Positions 17,401 to 24,483 of a stretch of 64,000 bases of DNA are shown here, piece by piece. The translations under genes and the position numbers were made by a program. A model generated the notes under the pieces. That model was given only the letters and a program-made list of their open reading frames with translations, was not told the DNA's origin and ran no database searches. Every line of letters starts with the position of its first letter. The stretch's first letter is position 1. The stretch comes from PLanc-01 sp034678485. GTDB taxonomy: Bacteria > Planctomycetota > Phycisphaerae > Sedimentisphaerales > Anaerobacaceae. The stretch spans positions 1-64,000 of the forward strand of contig JAXDBU010000040.1 of the NCBI GenBank assembly GCA_034678485.1, written 5' to 3'.

Positions 17401-17882
17401 CCGACCCGAACGTCTGGCGTTCGCACGTCGAGCCAACGCAGAAGCTGTATTGCTGGGCGATGAACAATCACTGGGGAACCAATTATCGCGCCTACCAGGA
17501 AGGCCCGACGGTCTTCCGGTTCGTCTTGCAGCCGCATCGGCGGCGCGATGTCGCTCAGGCATCTCGCTTTGCCACAGGGTTCAGCCAGCCGCTGCTGGCC
17601 GTTCGCTCGCAAGGTGCGAAGCCCTCGGGCAAACCACTGCTGACCGTCGAGCCGGACGACGTGATCGTGACTGCCCTCAAACCCAGCGACGACGGCCGCG
17701 CGTTGATCGTCCGTCTGTTCGACGCTTCGGGACGAGGGCATTCCGCTCGGCTCAAATGGGCTGGCGTGCAACCGACCGCTGTGTTCCTGAGCGACACGAG
17801 CGAGCGGGCGGGCGAGCGGGTCGGCAAGCGAGTCGAGATCCCCGCGTCCGGGCTCGTCAGCCTGCGTGCCGAGATCGAATAG
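14499..17882 (+). CDS. GH38-type alpha-mannosidase-like glycoside hydrolase
   Basis: A 1127-residue exported enzyme. A signal peptide (about 1-29) is followed by a rhamnogalacturonan-lyase-like carbohydrate-binding beta domain (about 36-205, starting LWEIGKADGSNAEF). The GH38 catalytic region (about 305-570) has the metal-binding PHSHTDIGYT (311-320; His312, His314, Asp316) and the probable nucleophile Asp431 in SDVPGYTWG. Beta-rich GH38 middle/C-terminal domains follow (about 700-1127; HWGTNYRAYQEG near 990). GH38 enzymes are Zn/Ca-dependent retaining alpha-mannosidases; this planctomycete branch may have another specificity. A GAGGGG site precedes the ATG. It is first in an operon with the DUF5054 gene and the MFS porter. 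Confidence 0.87.
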   Translation: MSRSYPSQFVLVLSMLLALAGFNPRVWAQDASSGDGVTLWEIGKADGSNAEFALAPDGYSQFKSDAFFVVGVSTPKEDWPYVQPGPSDSWAGARSHTSIVLFGLKTLPAEGQCQLQFDLIDTHSAGPPRLRVEVNGQAFEQSLPKGAGDASINGQPEKGREHRFAIAFPVSLLKIGDNEVRITTRSGSWMLYDCLELVAPPGGEQSDVQSRTLLDEVRSVRALREQDGRLFQPVTVTLRHFGDEADGVVRFTKGPAKSLRLTQGVQEVELMADAVETPVKGQVTIEIAGKTVATREVSLKPVRKLTVYITPHSHTDIGYTEIQTAIEARQVQNLLDGIAAARRTASYPEGSRFVWNVEVLWAADLYLRRLNDQQRAEFLDTVKSGQVVLNGMYLNELTGLCRPEELVRLFKYSTDLAAKTGVPIDAAMISDVPGYTWGTVTAMAQAGIRYFSVAPNYFDRIGTILREWENKPFYWVGPDGQSKVLVWIPFWGYAMSHRYGQMSPRLVEDFSDGLEQRGYPFDIAYVRWSGHGDNAVPDPVICEFVKDWNAKYVWPRFVISGTSEAFRAFEQRYGDKLPLVRGDWTPYWEDGAGSSSLETAMNRASSDRLAQAETLFAMLKPSEYPAAAFEDAWNAVLLYSEHTWGAWCSVSEPQRKETLEQWEIKRGYAESADKQSRELLAAAVSAGGDAVDVFNTLSWPRTELVTLSKDLSAAGDRVLDESGKVVPSQRLASGELVFLARDVPPFAARRYTVVSGVPRTKGRAAAQGATLDNGVVRLRVDEQTGGIVEVTVKGIKGNFADTSGGEALNDYLYLIGDDLKDLQRNDAVSIRVGENGPLVASLVVESAAPGCRTLTRELRVAAGLDYIEIINTLDKERLQAKSYHAKEGKESVNFGFPFAVPGGEVLLDIPLGVMRPDADQMPSACKNWFTVGRWADVSNADYGVTWVTLDAPLLQVGGITATLLNSQTDPNVWRSHVEPTQKLYCWAMNNHWGTNYRAYQEGPTVFRFVLQPHRRRDVAQASRFATGFSQPLLAVRSQGAKPSGKPLLTVEPDDVIVTALKPSDDGRALIVRLFDASGRGHSARLKWAGVQPTAVFLSDTSERAGERVGKRVEIPASGLVSLRAEIE

Positions 17883-17885
17883 TAG

Positions 17886-17934
17886 CATGGGCATCCTGCC
17901 CATGTCTTCCGAGATCACGGGCGAGATGCCCGTG
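17886..17934. repeat. two small palindromic intergenic hairpins
   Basis: CATGGGCA-TCC-TGCCCATG (17886-17904) and CACGGGC-GAGAT-GCCCGTG (17916-17934) sit in the 68-base gap between two co-directional glycosidase genes. They are the same family as 384-449. Within an operon they could affect message stability or relative expression; that is inference. Confidence 0.75.
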
Positions 17935-17950
17935 CCACTGGAGAAGACGC

Positions 17951-20653
17951 ATGATCAGACCCGTTCTGGCTGTGATGGTCCTCTGCGACCTGATGGTCCC
18001 GACGACTGCATCGGCCGAAGTCCGCGAGGTCATCATCACGTTCAAGACGCATTTCGACATCGGCTACACAGACCTGGCGAGCAACGTGGTGCAACGTTAC
18101 CGCACGACGATGATCGACCAGGCCCTGAAGGTGGTGGATCAGAATCGCGGCCTGCCGCGGGAGCAGCAGTTCGTTTGGACAATTCCCGGCTGGCCCATGG
18201 CGAAGATCCTCGAAGACTGGGACGGCCAGACCGCCGAACGCAAGCAGCAGGTTCTACTCGCATTCAAAGACGGCCGATTCGTAGTTCACGGCCTGCCCTT
18301 CACGACGCACACGGAGTCGCTGGAGCCCGAGGACCTCGTGCGCGGGCTCGGCTTTGCCTCCCGGTTGTGTCGGGAGGCGGGCTTGCCCCTTCCTCGCGAC
18401 GCAAAGATGACCGATGTCCCCTGTCATTCGTGGATCATGCCCACGCTTCTGACCCGCGCCGGCATTGAGTTCCTGCACCTGGGCTGCAATGCTGCCAGCA
18501 GCTCGCCGGACGTGCCGCCGCTGTTCTGGTGGGAGGGCCCCGACAGCTCCCGCCTGCTGACGATGTACTCCGCCGCCGGGTACGGCACCGGTCTGGTCCC
18601 GCCGGGGGACTGGCCCTATCGTACCTGGCTGGCGCTGGAACACACAGGCGACAACCACGGCCCGCCCACGCCCGACGAGGTGAAGAAGTTGCTTGCGGAA
18701 GCGGCGCAGAAGCTCCCCGGCGCGAAGGTCCGCATCGGACGACTGTCCGATTTCGCCGACGCGATCCTCGCGGAGAAGGCGGACATCCCGGTGATTCGAG
18801 GCGACATGCCGGACACCTGGATTCACGGACCGATGTGCGATCCCAAAGGCGCGGGGATTGCGCGAGGCATCAGGCCCGACATCGGCTCTGTCGAGTCTCT
18901 TGCCACCCTTCTGCATATCTGGGGTGCGCCCGTGTCCCCGCCTGACTGCTCCCGGCTTGTCGCAGACGCCCGCGAGAAGAGCTTGCTCTATGGCGAGCAC
19001 ACCTGGGGCGGCGCCTTGTCCTGGGTCACGAAGTATGGCAGCGAGACGAAGTGGGACTACGGCGACGCCTGGAAAGCGGATCGTGCGGCGGGCCGATTCG
19101 CAAGACTGGAGATGTCCTGGGCGGAGCACACGAAGTACATCATGCAGGTTTGCCATGACATCGTCCCCCTTATCGAGAACACCCTGCGGACGCTCGCGGA
19201 ACAGGCGGGTCCCGACGGGCGTCGTATCGTCGTGTTCAATCCGCTGCCCTGGCAGCGAAGCGGCATTGCATACGTGCCGTTCGCCGGCCCGGACCTTTCC
19301 GCCTTACGACCGGCGGATGGGGGGCCTGCCGTGCCGGTAGCTGTGGTGGGGGATGGCAATGACCTCTACTTCATCGCCTCGGACATCCCGGCGATGGGCT
19401 ATCGCACCTTTGTTCCCGCGGAGGCGGCGCAGTCCCGAGACGATTTGCGGAGCGACGCCCGCGCAGGTCTCATCGAGAACGAATACCTGAGAGTTGCGCT
19501 CGACCCCGCTCGCGGCGGCATTCGCTCCGTCGTGGACAAGCGTACGGGACGCGAACTGGTGGACCCTCGCTCCGAGTATACACTCGGGCAATATCTCTAC
19601 GAGCGGTTCGACGCGGATCAGGTGGCGGCCTATGTCGAAACCTACGTGAAGAGCCGTTCGGACTGGGCGGTGGCCGAGCTGGGCAAACCCGCTATGCCAC
19701 CTGCCGACAAGGTCCCGTGCCGTGCCACCTCGCCGCGATACGCGGACGTGGACGTGGCGCATTCGCCCATCTCGGTCACGGCCACCATGCATTCGACGCC
19801 GACCGCGGAGTTGTCGCACGTGGTGACGACCAGGGTCACTCTCTATGCAGGCGAGCCTTACCTCGACCTCAAAATCACCCTTCACGACAAGCCGGCGGAC
19901 AACTGGCCCGAGGCGGGTTGGATCTGCCTGCCGGTGAATGCGGCCAAGCCGCAGTTTCGCCTGGGCCGGTTGGGCGGGATCGCGGACCCTGCGCGGGACT
20001 TCGTTCGAGGCTCGAACCACGACCTCCAGGCCGTGCACACGGGCCTGACCGTCGCGGACGAGCAAGGTTGCGGCGTGGGCATCTGTTCGTTCGACAGCCC
20101 GCTCGTGAGTCTCGACCGGCCGGGGATCTTCAAGTATTCGCCTGACTTTGTGCCTGGCAAACCGGTCGTGTTCTTCAATCTCTTCAACAACCAATGGACC
20201 ACCAACTTCCGCCTCTGGAATGAGGGCACTTGGACGACGTCAGTCCGACTCTGGGCGTTCGACCGCTTCGACGCGCAGTCCAGCCTGATCACGCCATCGC
20301 TCGAAACCAGGTATCCGCTGCTGGCGGCTGCTGCCGAGGGAAAGGCCGGCGTGCTGCCCGCCACACAGAAAGGTGTGGAGCTTTCGACTCGCGGTGTTCT
20401 CGTGACAGCGTTCGGCCCGAACCCGGACGGTCCTGGCACCGTGCTTCGACTGTGGGAGTACGCAGGCGCAGGACGACAGTGCCGGGTGCATCTGCCGTCT
20501 GGGCTTGATGTCGATGTGGTTCACCCGGTCACCCTTCGCGGCGAACCGGCCGGCGAGCCGATTCCCGTGAAGAACGGCGAGTTCAGCGTGGATCTGGCCG
20601 CGTTCGCTCCGGCGAGCTTCATCATCCCAAACACATCGAAAGGGAGTTTGTAG
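17951..20653 (+). CDS. DUF5054/GH38-related exported glycosidase
   Basis: A 900-residue exported protein with a short signal peptide (about 1-23). The metal-binding motif FKTHFDIGYTD (31-41; His34, Asp36) lies at the very start of the mature protein. A second motif, TDVPCHSW with Asp155, is equivalent to the nucleophile region SDVPGYTWG of the preceding GH38-like enzyme. The C-terminal half contains the FNLFNNQWTTNFRLWNEG segment, parallel to NNHWGTNYRAYQEG in the neighbour. It is therefore a divergent paralogue of the GH38 superfamily without the N-terminal binding domain. The substrate is unknown, presumably a glycan processed together with the upstream enzyme. GGAG lies before ATG 17951, and the stop is three bases before the transporter start. 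Confidence 0.82.
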   Translation: MIRPVLAVMVLCDLMVPTTASAEVREVIITFKTHFDIGYTDLASNVVQRYRTTMIDQALKVVDQNRGLPREQQFVWTIPGWPMAKILEDWDGQTAERKQQVLLAFKDGRFVVHGLPFTTHTESLEPEDLVRGLGFASRLCREAGLPLPRDAKMTDVPCHSWIMPTLLTRAGIEFLHLGCNAASSSPDVPPLFWWEGPDSSRLLTMYSAAGYGTGLVPPGDWPYRTWLALEHTGDNHGPPTPDEVKKLLAEAAQKLPGAKVRIGRLSDFADAILAEKADIPVIRGDMPDTWIHGPMCDPKGAGIARGIRPDIGSVESLATLLHIWGAPVSPPDCSRLVADAREKSLLYGEHTWGGALSWVTKYGSETKWDYGDAWKADRAAGRFARLEMSWAEHTKYIMQVCHDIVPLIENTLRTLAEQAGPDGRRIVVFNPLPWQRSGIAYVPFAGPDLSALRPADGGPAVPVAVVGDGNDLYFIASDIPAMGYRTFVPAEAAQSRDDLRSDARAGLIENEYLRVALDPARGGIRSVVDKRTGRELVDPRSEYTLGQYLYERFDADQVAAYVETYVKSRSDWAVAELGKPAMPPADKVPCRATSPRYADVDVAHSPISVTATMHSTPTAELSHVVTTRVTLYAGEPYLDLKITLHDKPADNWPEAGWICLPVNAAKPQFRLGRLGGIADPARDFVRGSNHDLQAVHTGLTVADEQGCGVGICSFDSPLVSLDRPGIFKYSPDFVPGKPVVFFNLFNNQWTTNFRLWNEGTWTTSVRLWAFDRFDAQSSLITPSLETRYPLLAAAAEGKAGVLPATQKGVELSTRGVLVTAFGPNPDGPGTVLRLWEYAGAGRQCRVHLPSGLDVDVVHPVTLRGEPAGEPIPVKNGEFSVDLAAFAPASFIIPNTSKGSL

Positions 20654-20656
20654 AGC

Positions 20657-22060
20657 ATGGACACACATTGCGTCAACCACAGTCAGGCAGGCGAGAACCG
20701 TGGCGGAGCATTGCTGTTGACCAGTGCGATCATCGCGGCGTTGGGGTCATTCCTGTTTGGGTTCGACACCGCGGTGATCTCGGGCACGACAGAAGCCTTG
20801 AAAGACCTCTACTCGCTCTCCAAGGTCCGCCTGGGCTTCACCGTGGCCAGCGCGCTGATCGGCGCTGTGTGTGGCGCCCTGCTGGTCGGCAGACCGTCCG
20901 ACCGGTGGGGACGGCGACCCGTGTTGACCGTCCTGGCGGTCCTCTACCTCGTGTCGGCTCTCGGCTGCGCCATCGCGTGGGACTGGTGGTCCCTGCTGTT
21001 CTTTCGCTGGATCGGCGGCCTTGCCTTCGGCGGGGCATCGGTCGTGTCGCCTGTCTACATCACGGAGATCGCCCCGCCCCGACGTCGGGGCCTGCTGGTC
21101 GCCGTCAGCCAGTTGAACATTGTGGTGGGAATCCTCGTGGCGTATCTGTCCAATTACCTTGTGGCCTACGTCATGGGAGCGGAGCACCCGGCCACGTGGC
21201 GATGGATGTTCGGCGTGGAAGCAGCGCCCGCAGTGGCCTTTCTCATTGCGTCGTTCCTGATCCCGGAGAGCCCGCGCTGGCTCGTCAGAAAAGGAGACCG
21301 CACGCAGGCCGAGACGGTCCTGACGCGGTTCGGACACGAGGACCCGCTGCGAGAGGTCGATGACATCGAGCAGTCGCTCGCCTCGGAGAAGCTGGGTGGT
21401 CGGGAAAGCCTGTTCCAGCGCAAATACGCCAGGCCCCTGTTGCTGGCGGCCATGATCGCGGCATTCAACCAGCTCGACGGCATCAACGCGGTGATCTACT
21501 ACACGGCCGATATCTTCCGCATGGCCGGCGCGGACAAAACCAGCGCCCTGATGCAGTCGGTGATCGTCGGCCTGACGAACCTCGTGATGACAGTCCTGGC
21601 GATGCTGCTGATCGATCGGGTGGGACGCAAGTCTCTTTTGCTGGTGGGCTCTGTGACCTTCGTTGTGTCCCATGCCCTGGCGGCCTGGGTATTCCATACG
21701 CACGCTCAAGGGGGGATTGTCATCGTCGCCCTGATGGGAATTGTCGGATCACACGCCTATTCGCAAGGCGCGGTGGTGTGGGTCATCATCAACGAGTTGC
21801 TGCCCAACGCGGTTCGCGCGTCGGGCTCAGCGGCAGCTTGCTTTCTCATTTGGCTGCTGTGTATCGCCGTGACGTGGGGGTTCCCTGTAGTGGTCGGCGA
21901 ATCGACGGATCCTGCGGTGGCCGCGAAGTCGGCCGCCCCGGCGTTCGCGTTCTTCGCCGTGATGATGGTGCTGCAGTTCGTTCTGGTGCGCAAGTACCTG
22001 CCCGAAACGAAAGGAGTCTCGCTGGAGCAGTTGCAGAAGCGTCTGGGCGTTGAGGACTGA
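20657..22060 (+). CDS. MFS sugar porter (SP family)
   Basis: A 467-residue inner-membrane transporter with twelve predicted membrane segments. Sugar-porter signatures are present in order: GSFLFGFDTAVISGT (TM1), GRPSDRWGRRP in loop 2-3, APPRRRGLLVAVSQLNIVVG, PESPRWLV before the central loop, QLDGINAVIYYTADIF (TM7), DRVGRKS in loop 8-9 and PETKG near the C-terminus. It most resembles proton/sodium symporters for glucose, xylose, arabinose or galactose. It is the last gene of the glycosidase operon, so it probably imports a released monosaccharide. The gap to the preceding stop is three bases. Confidence 0.92.
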   Translation: MDTHCVNHSQAGENRGGALLLTSAIIAALGSFLFGFDTAVISGTTEALKDLYSLSKVRLGFTVASALIGAVCGALLVGRPSDRWGRRPVLTVLAVLYLVSALGCAIAWDWWSLLFFRWIGGLAFGGASVVSPVYITEIAPPRRRGLLVAVSQLNIVVGILVAYLSNYLVAYVMGAEHPATWRWMFGVEAAPAVAFLIASFLIPESPRWLVRKGDRTQAETVLTRFGHEDPLREVDDIEQSLASEKLGGRESLFQRKYARPLLLAAMIAAFNQLDGINAVIYYTADIFRMAGADKTSALMQSVIVGLTNLVMTVLAMLLIDRVGRKSLLLVGSVTFVVSHALAAWVFHTHAQGGIVIVALMGIVGSHAYSQGAVVWVIINELLPNAVRASGSAAACFLIWLLCIAVTWGFPVVVGESTDPAVAAKSAAPAFAFFAVMMVLQFVLVRKYLPETKGVSLEQLQKRLGVED

Positions 22061-22066
22061 AAGAGA

Positions 22067-22101
22067 CAGGCCCACGTTGTGGATGACGCAACGTGGGCCT
22101 G
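22067..22101. terminator. bidirectional hairpin terminator
   Basis: A perfect 13-bp stem (CAGGCCCACGTTG / CAACGTGGGCCTG) with a 9-base loop lies between the converging MFS and HU genes. On the minus strand it is followed by the T-rich TCTCTTTCA, as expected for an intrinsic terminator of HU. The plus-strand tail is poorer in T. Confidence 0.8.
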
Positions 22102-22125
22102 TGCATCTCATGGACATTGCGGGAA

Positions 22126-22446
22126 TCAGACCATGTCTTTGAGATTCTTGAGGGCGCGAATCTTCACGACGTTCCTGGCCGGCTTGGCCTTGAACATGGT
22201 CTCTTCGCCGGTGAAGGGGTTGATGCCCTTGTGGGCCTTCACGGCGGGCTTCCGCACGACGACGAGCTTCATCAGGCCGGGGACCGTATAGGCGCCGGGG
22301 CCGCGGCTGCCGAGGCTCTTGCTGATCTGACTGGTCATCGCCTCGAATACCGAGCTCACTTGTTTCTTTGTCAACCCGGTCGCCTCGGCGATTCCGGATA
22401 CGACTTCACTCTTGCTCATCGGTTTGTCTGCCTTCTTCTGCGCCAT
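22126..22446 (-). CDS. HU-family DNA-binding protein
   Basis: A 106-residue nucleoid protein. After a short basic N-terminal leader the HU fold begins at MSKSEVVSGIAEATGLTKKQV (about residue 10). The DNA-binding arm is carried by the VVVRKPAVKAHKGINPFTGEE stretch (about 62-82), and KAKPARNVVKIRALKNLK closes the body. It is slightly longer than the usual 90 residues because of the leader and the tail. ATG 22446 has GGAGG upstream. It lies on the same strand as ettA, about 200 bases after it, and is probably transcribed separately. Confidence 0.92.
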   Translation of the reverse strand: MAQKKADKPMSKSEVVSGIAEATGLTKKQVSSVFEAMTSQISKSLGSRGPGAYTVPGLMKLVVVRKPAVKAHKGINPFTGEETMFKAKPARNVVKIRALKNLKDMV

Positions 22447-22534
22447 ACCCCGTGGCCTCCTTGCAAGTGACAAAACAGGAAAACGGTTTCAATACGCTAC
22501 GGATTCCACTACACGAATATCGAAATCCTGCCTT

Positions 22535-22563
22535 TGCTTAAGGCTTTTCCCGGTCCTTGTCAA
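22535..22563 (-). promoter_or_regulatory. candidate HU promoter
   Basis: Minus-strand TTGACA (22558-22563) is followed by a 17-base spacer and TAAGCA (22535-22540). The -35 is perfect and the -10 poor. The surrounding sequence is unusually A/T-rich for this window. Confidence 0.4.
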
Positions 22564-22648
22564 ACAAAAATCGCGTTTTTCCCGAGACTTTTTGCATCCC
22601 GCGAGCAAATGTCTCCGGAATCGTCGGATGTAAAGGGCAAGAAAACCT

Positions 22649-24331
22649 CTACCTCGCCAGGTGTCTGTACTTGATCCGATGCGGCTCGTCGGCAGCCTTT
22701 CCGAGTCTCCTTTTTCTGTCGGCTTCGTAGTCGGAGTAGTTGCCTTCGAACCAGCGGACCTCGCTGTCGCCCTCGAATGCCAGAACGTGCGTCGCGATGC
22801 GGTCGAGGAACCAGCGGTCGTGACTGATGACCACGGCGCAGCCTCCAAAGCGTTCCAGGGCCTCTTCCAACGCCCGCATCGTGTTGACGTCCAGATCGTT
22901 CGTGGGTTCATCGAGGAGCAGGACGTTCGCGCCTTCCTTGAGCAGGCACGCGAGGTGAACGCGGTTGCGCTCGCCGCCGGAGAGGGCGATCACTTTCTTC
23001 TGCTGGTCTGTCCCGGAGAAGTTGAATCGCGCCACGTAGGCCCGCGAGTTCACTTCGAGCTTGCCGAGCCGGATTGCGTCCTTGCCGCCGGAAATCACTT
23101 CCCATATCGTTTTCTCGGGGTCGAGCGTGGCGCGGTCCTGGTCCACATAGGCCAGGCGGACTGTGTCGCCGATGGTGATGGCGCCGGCATCCGGCTGTTC
23201 TTGCCCGGTGATCATCTTGAAGAGGGTCGTCTTGCCGGCGCCGTTCGGGCCGATGATGCCGACGATGCCCCCGGCGGGCAGATCGAAGGACATGTTCTCG
23301 AAGAGGACGCGGTCGCCAAACGCCTTGGACACATTCGCCGCGCGGATCACCAGATTGCCCAGGCGCGGCCCCGGCGGAATGTAGATCTCCAGGTCTTTGT
23401 CCTGCTTCTCGATGTCCTGGCTCAGGAGGGCCTCGTAGGCGTTGATGCGGGCCTTGCCTTTGGCCTGGCGGCCTTTGGGCGACATGTGAATCCAATCGAG
23501 TTCCCGCTGGAGGGTCTTTTGTCGTTCGGTCTGGGCCTTGGTCTCCTGCTGCAGTCGTTTCTGCTTCTGGTCGAGCCAGGAGGAATAGTTGCCCTTCCAA
23601 GGGATGCCGTAGCCGCGATCCAGCTCCAGGATCCAGCCGGCGACGTTGTCCAAGAAGTAGCGGTCGTGCGTGACCGCGATCACGGTCCCGGCGTACTGCT
23701 GGAGGTGCCGTTCGAGCCAGGCGATCGTCTCGGCGTCGAGATGATTGGTCGGCTCGTCGAGCAGCAGGATGTCAGGTTTCTGGAGCAGGAGCCGGCACAG
23801 ACCCACGCGTCTCTTCTCGCCGCCGGAGAGGACGCGAATCGGCGCATCTCCCGGCGGGCAACGCAACGCGTCCATCGCCATCTCCAGACGCGACTCGATG
23901 TCCCACGCGTCCAGGTGGTCGATTTGCTCCTGCAACTGGCCCTGACGTTCCAGGAGCCGGTTCATCTCGTCGTCCGACAGCGGCTCGGAGAACTTATCGC
24001 TGATCTGGTTGTACTCCTTGACAAGGTCCACGACGGACTTGAGTCCCTCTTCGACGACGGCCTTGACCGTCTTGTCCGGATCGAGCTGCGGCTCCTGTTC
24101 GAGGAACCCCAGGCTGTAGCCGGGCGAGAGCACCGCTTCGCCGTTGAACTCCGTGTCTGCGCCTGCCATGATGCGAAGCAGCGAACTCTTGCCGGCGCCG
24201 TTGAGACCCAGCACGCCGATCTTGGCGCCGTAGAAGTATGACAGCGAAATGTCTTTCAGCACGACCTTGCCGTTGTACGACTTGCCGACTCGCATCATCG
24301 AATAGATGATCTTCTCTGCACCATTGCTCAT
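22649..24331 (-). CDS. ettA: ABC-F translational throttle ATPase EttA
   Basis: A 560-residue soluble ABC-F protein, close to the E. coli EttA length. The first ATPase cassette has GLNGAGKSS (about 41) and the signature LSGGEKRRVGLC. The arm and P-site tRNA interaction linker follow, with a charged coiled coil (about 245-300). The second cassette has GPNGAGKTT (about 355) and LSGGERNRVHLA, with LLLDEPTNDLD as Walker B. EttA binds the ribosomal E site and gates the first peptide bond according to the ATP/ADP ratio. A strong promoter lies 46 bases upstream. No truncation is seen. Confidence 0.94.
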   Translation of the reverse strand: MSNGAEKIIYSMMRVGKSYNGKVVLKDISLSYFYGAKIGVLGLNGAGKSSLLRIMAGADTEFNGEAVLSPGYSLGFLEQEPQLDPDKTVKAVVEEGLKSVVDLVKEYNQISDKFSEPLSDDEMNRLLERQGQLQEQIDHLDAWDIESRLEMAMDALRCPPGDAPIRVLSGGEKRRVGLCRLLLQKPDILLLDEPTNHLDAETIAWLERHLQQYAGTVIAVTHDRYFLDNVAGWILELDRGYGIPWKGNYSSWLDQKQKRLQQETKAQTERQKTLQRELDWIHMSPKGRQAKGKARINAYEALLSQDIEKQDKDLEIYIPPGPRLGNLVIRAANVSKAFGDRVLFENMSFDLPAGGIVGIIGPNGAGKTTLFKMITGQEQPDAGAITIGDTVRLAYVDQDRATLDPEKTIWEVISGGKDAIRLGKLEVNSRAYVARFNFSGTDQQKKVIALSGGERNRVHLACLLKEGANVLLLDEPTNDLDVNTMRALEEALERFGGCAVVISHDRWFLDRIATHVLAFEGDSEVRWFEGNYSDYEADRKRRLGKAADEPHRIKYRHLAR

Positions 24332-24376
24332 GTGAAACCCTTAAGATCCGATAGACCGCCCATACATGGAAGGCAG

Positions 24377-24405
24377 ACTATAGCATCACAACGCGCCCCT
24401 GGCAA
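24377..24405 (-). promoter_or_regulatory. ettA promoter
   Basis: On the minus strand TTGCCA (24400-24405) is separated by 17 bases from TATAGT (24377-24382). Each box matches consensus at five of six positions. Transcription would start near 24370, giving a leader of about 40 bases. Confidence 0.7.
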
Positions 24406-24424
24406 GGCGCGCAACGAGCCGCAA

Positions 24425-24453
24425 TTTACACGCACCGTCAGGCGTCCTACAAT
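24425..24453 (+). promoter_or_regulatory. promoter of the DUF1549/DUF1501 operon
   Basis: TTTACA (24425-24430), a 17-base spacer and TACAAT (24448-24453), each five of six to consensus. It lies back to back with the ettA promoter, 19 bases apart, so the two genes share a divergent control region. Confidence 0.68.
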
Positions 24454-24483
24454 GAGAAGAGGTCTGGGGGCGTAGAAGCCCGG

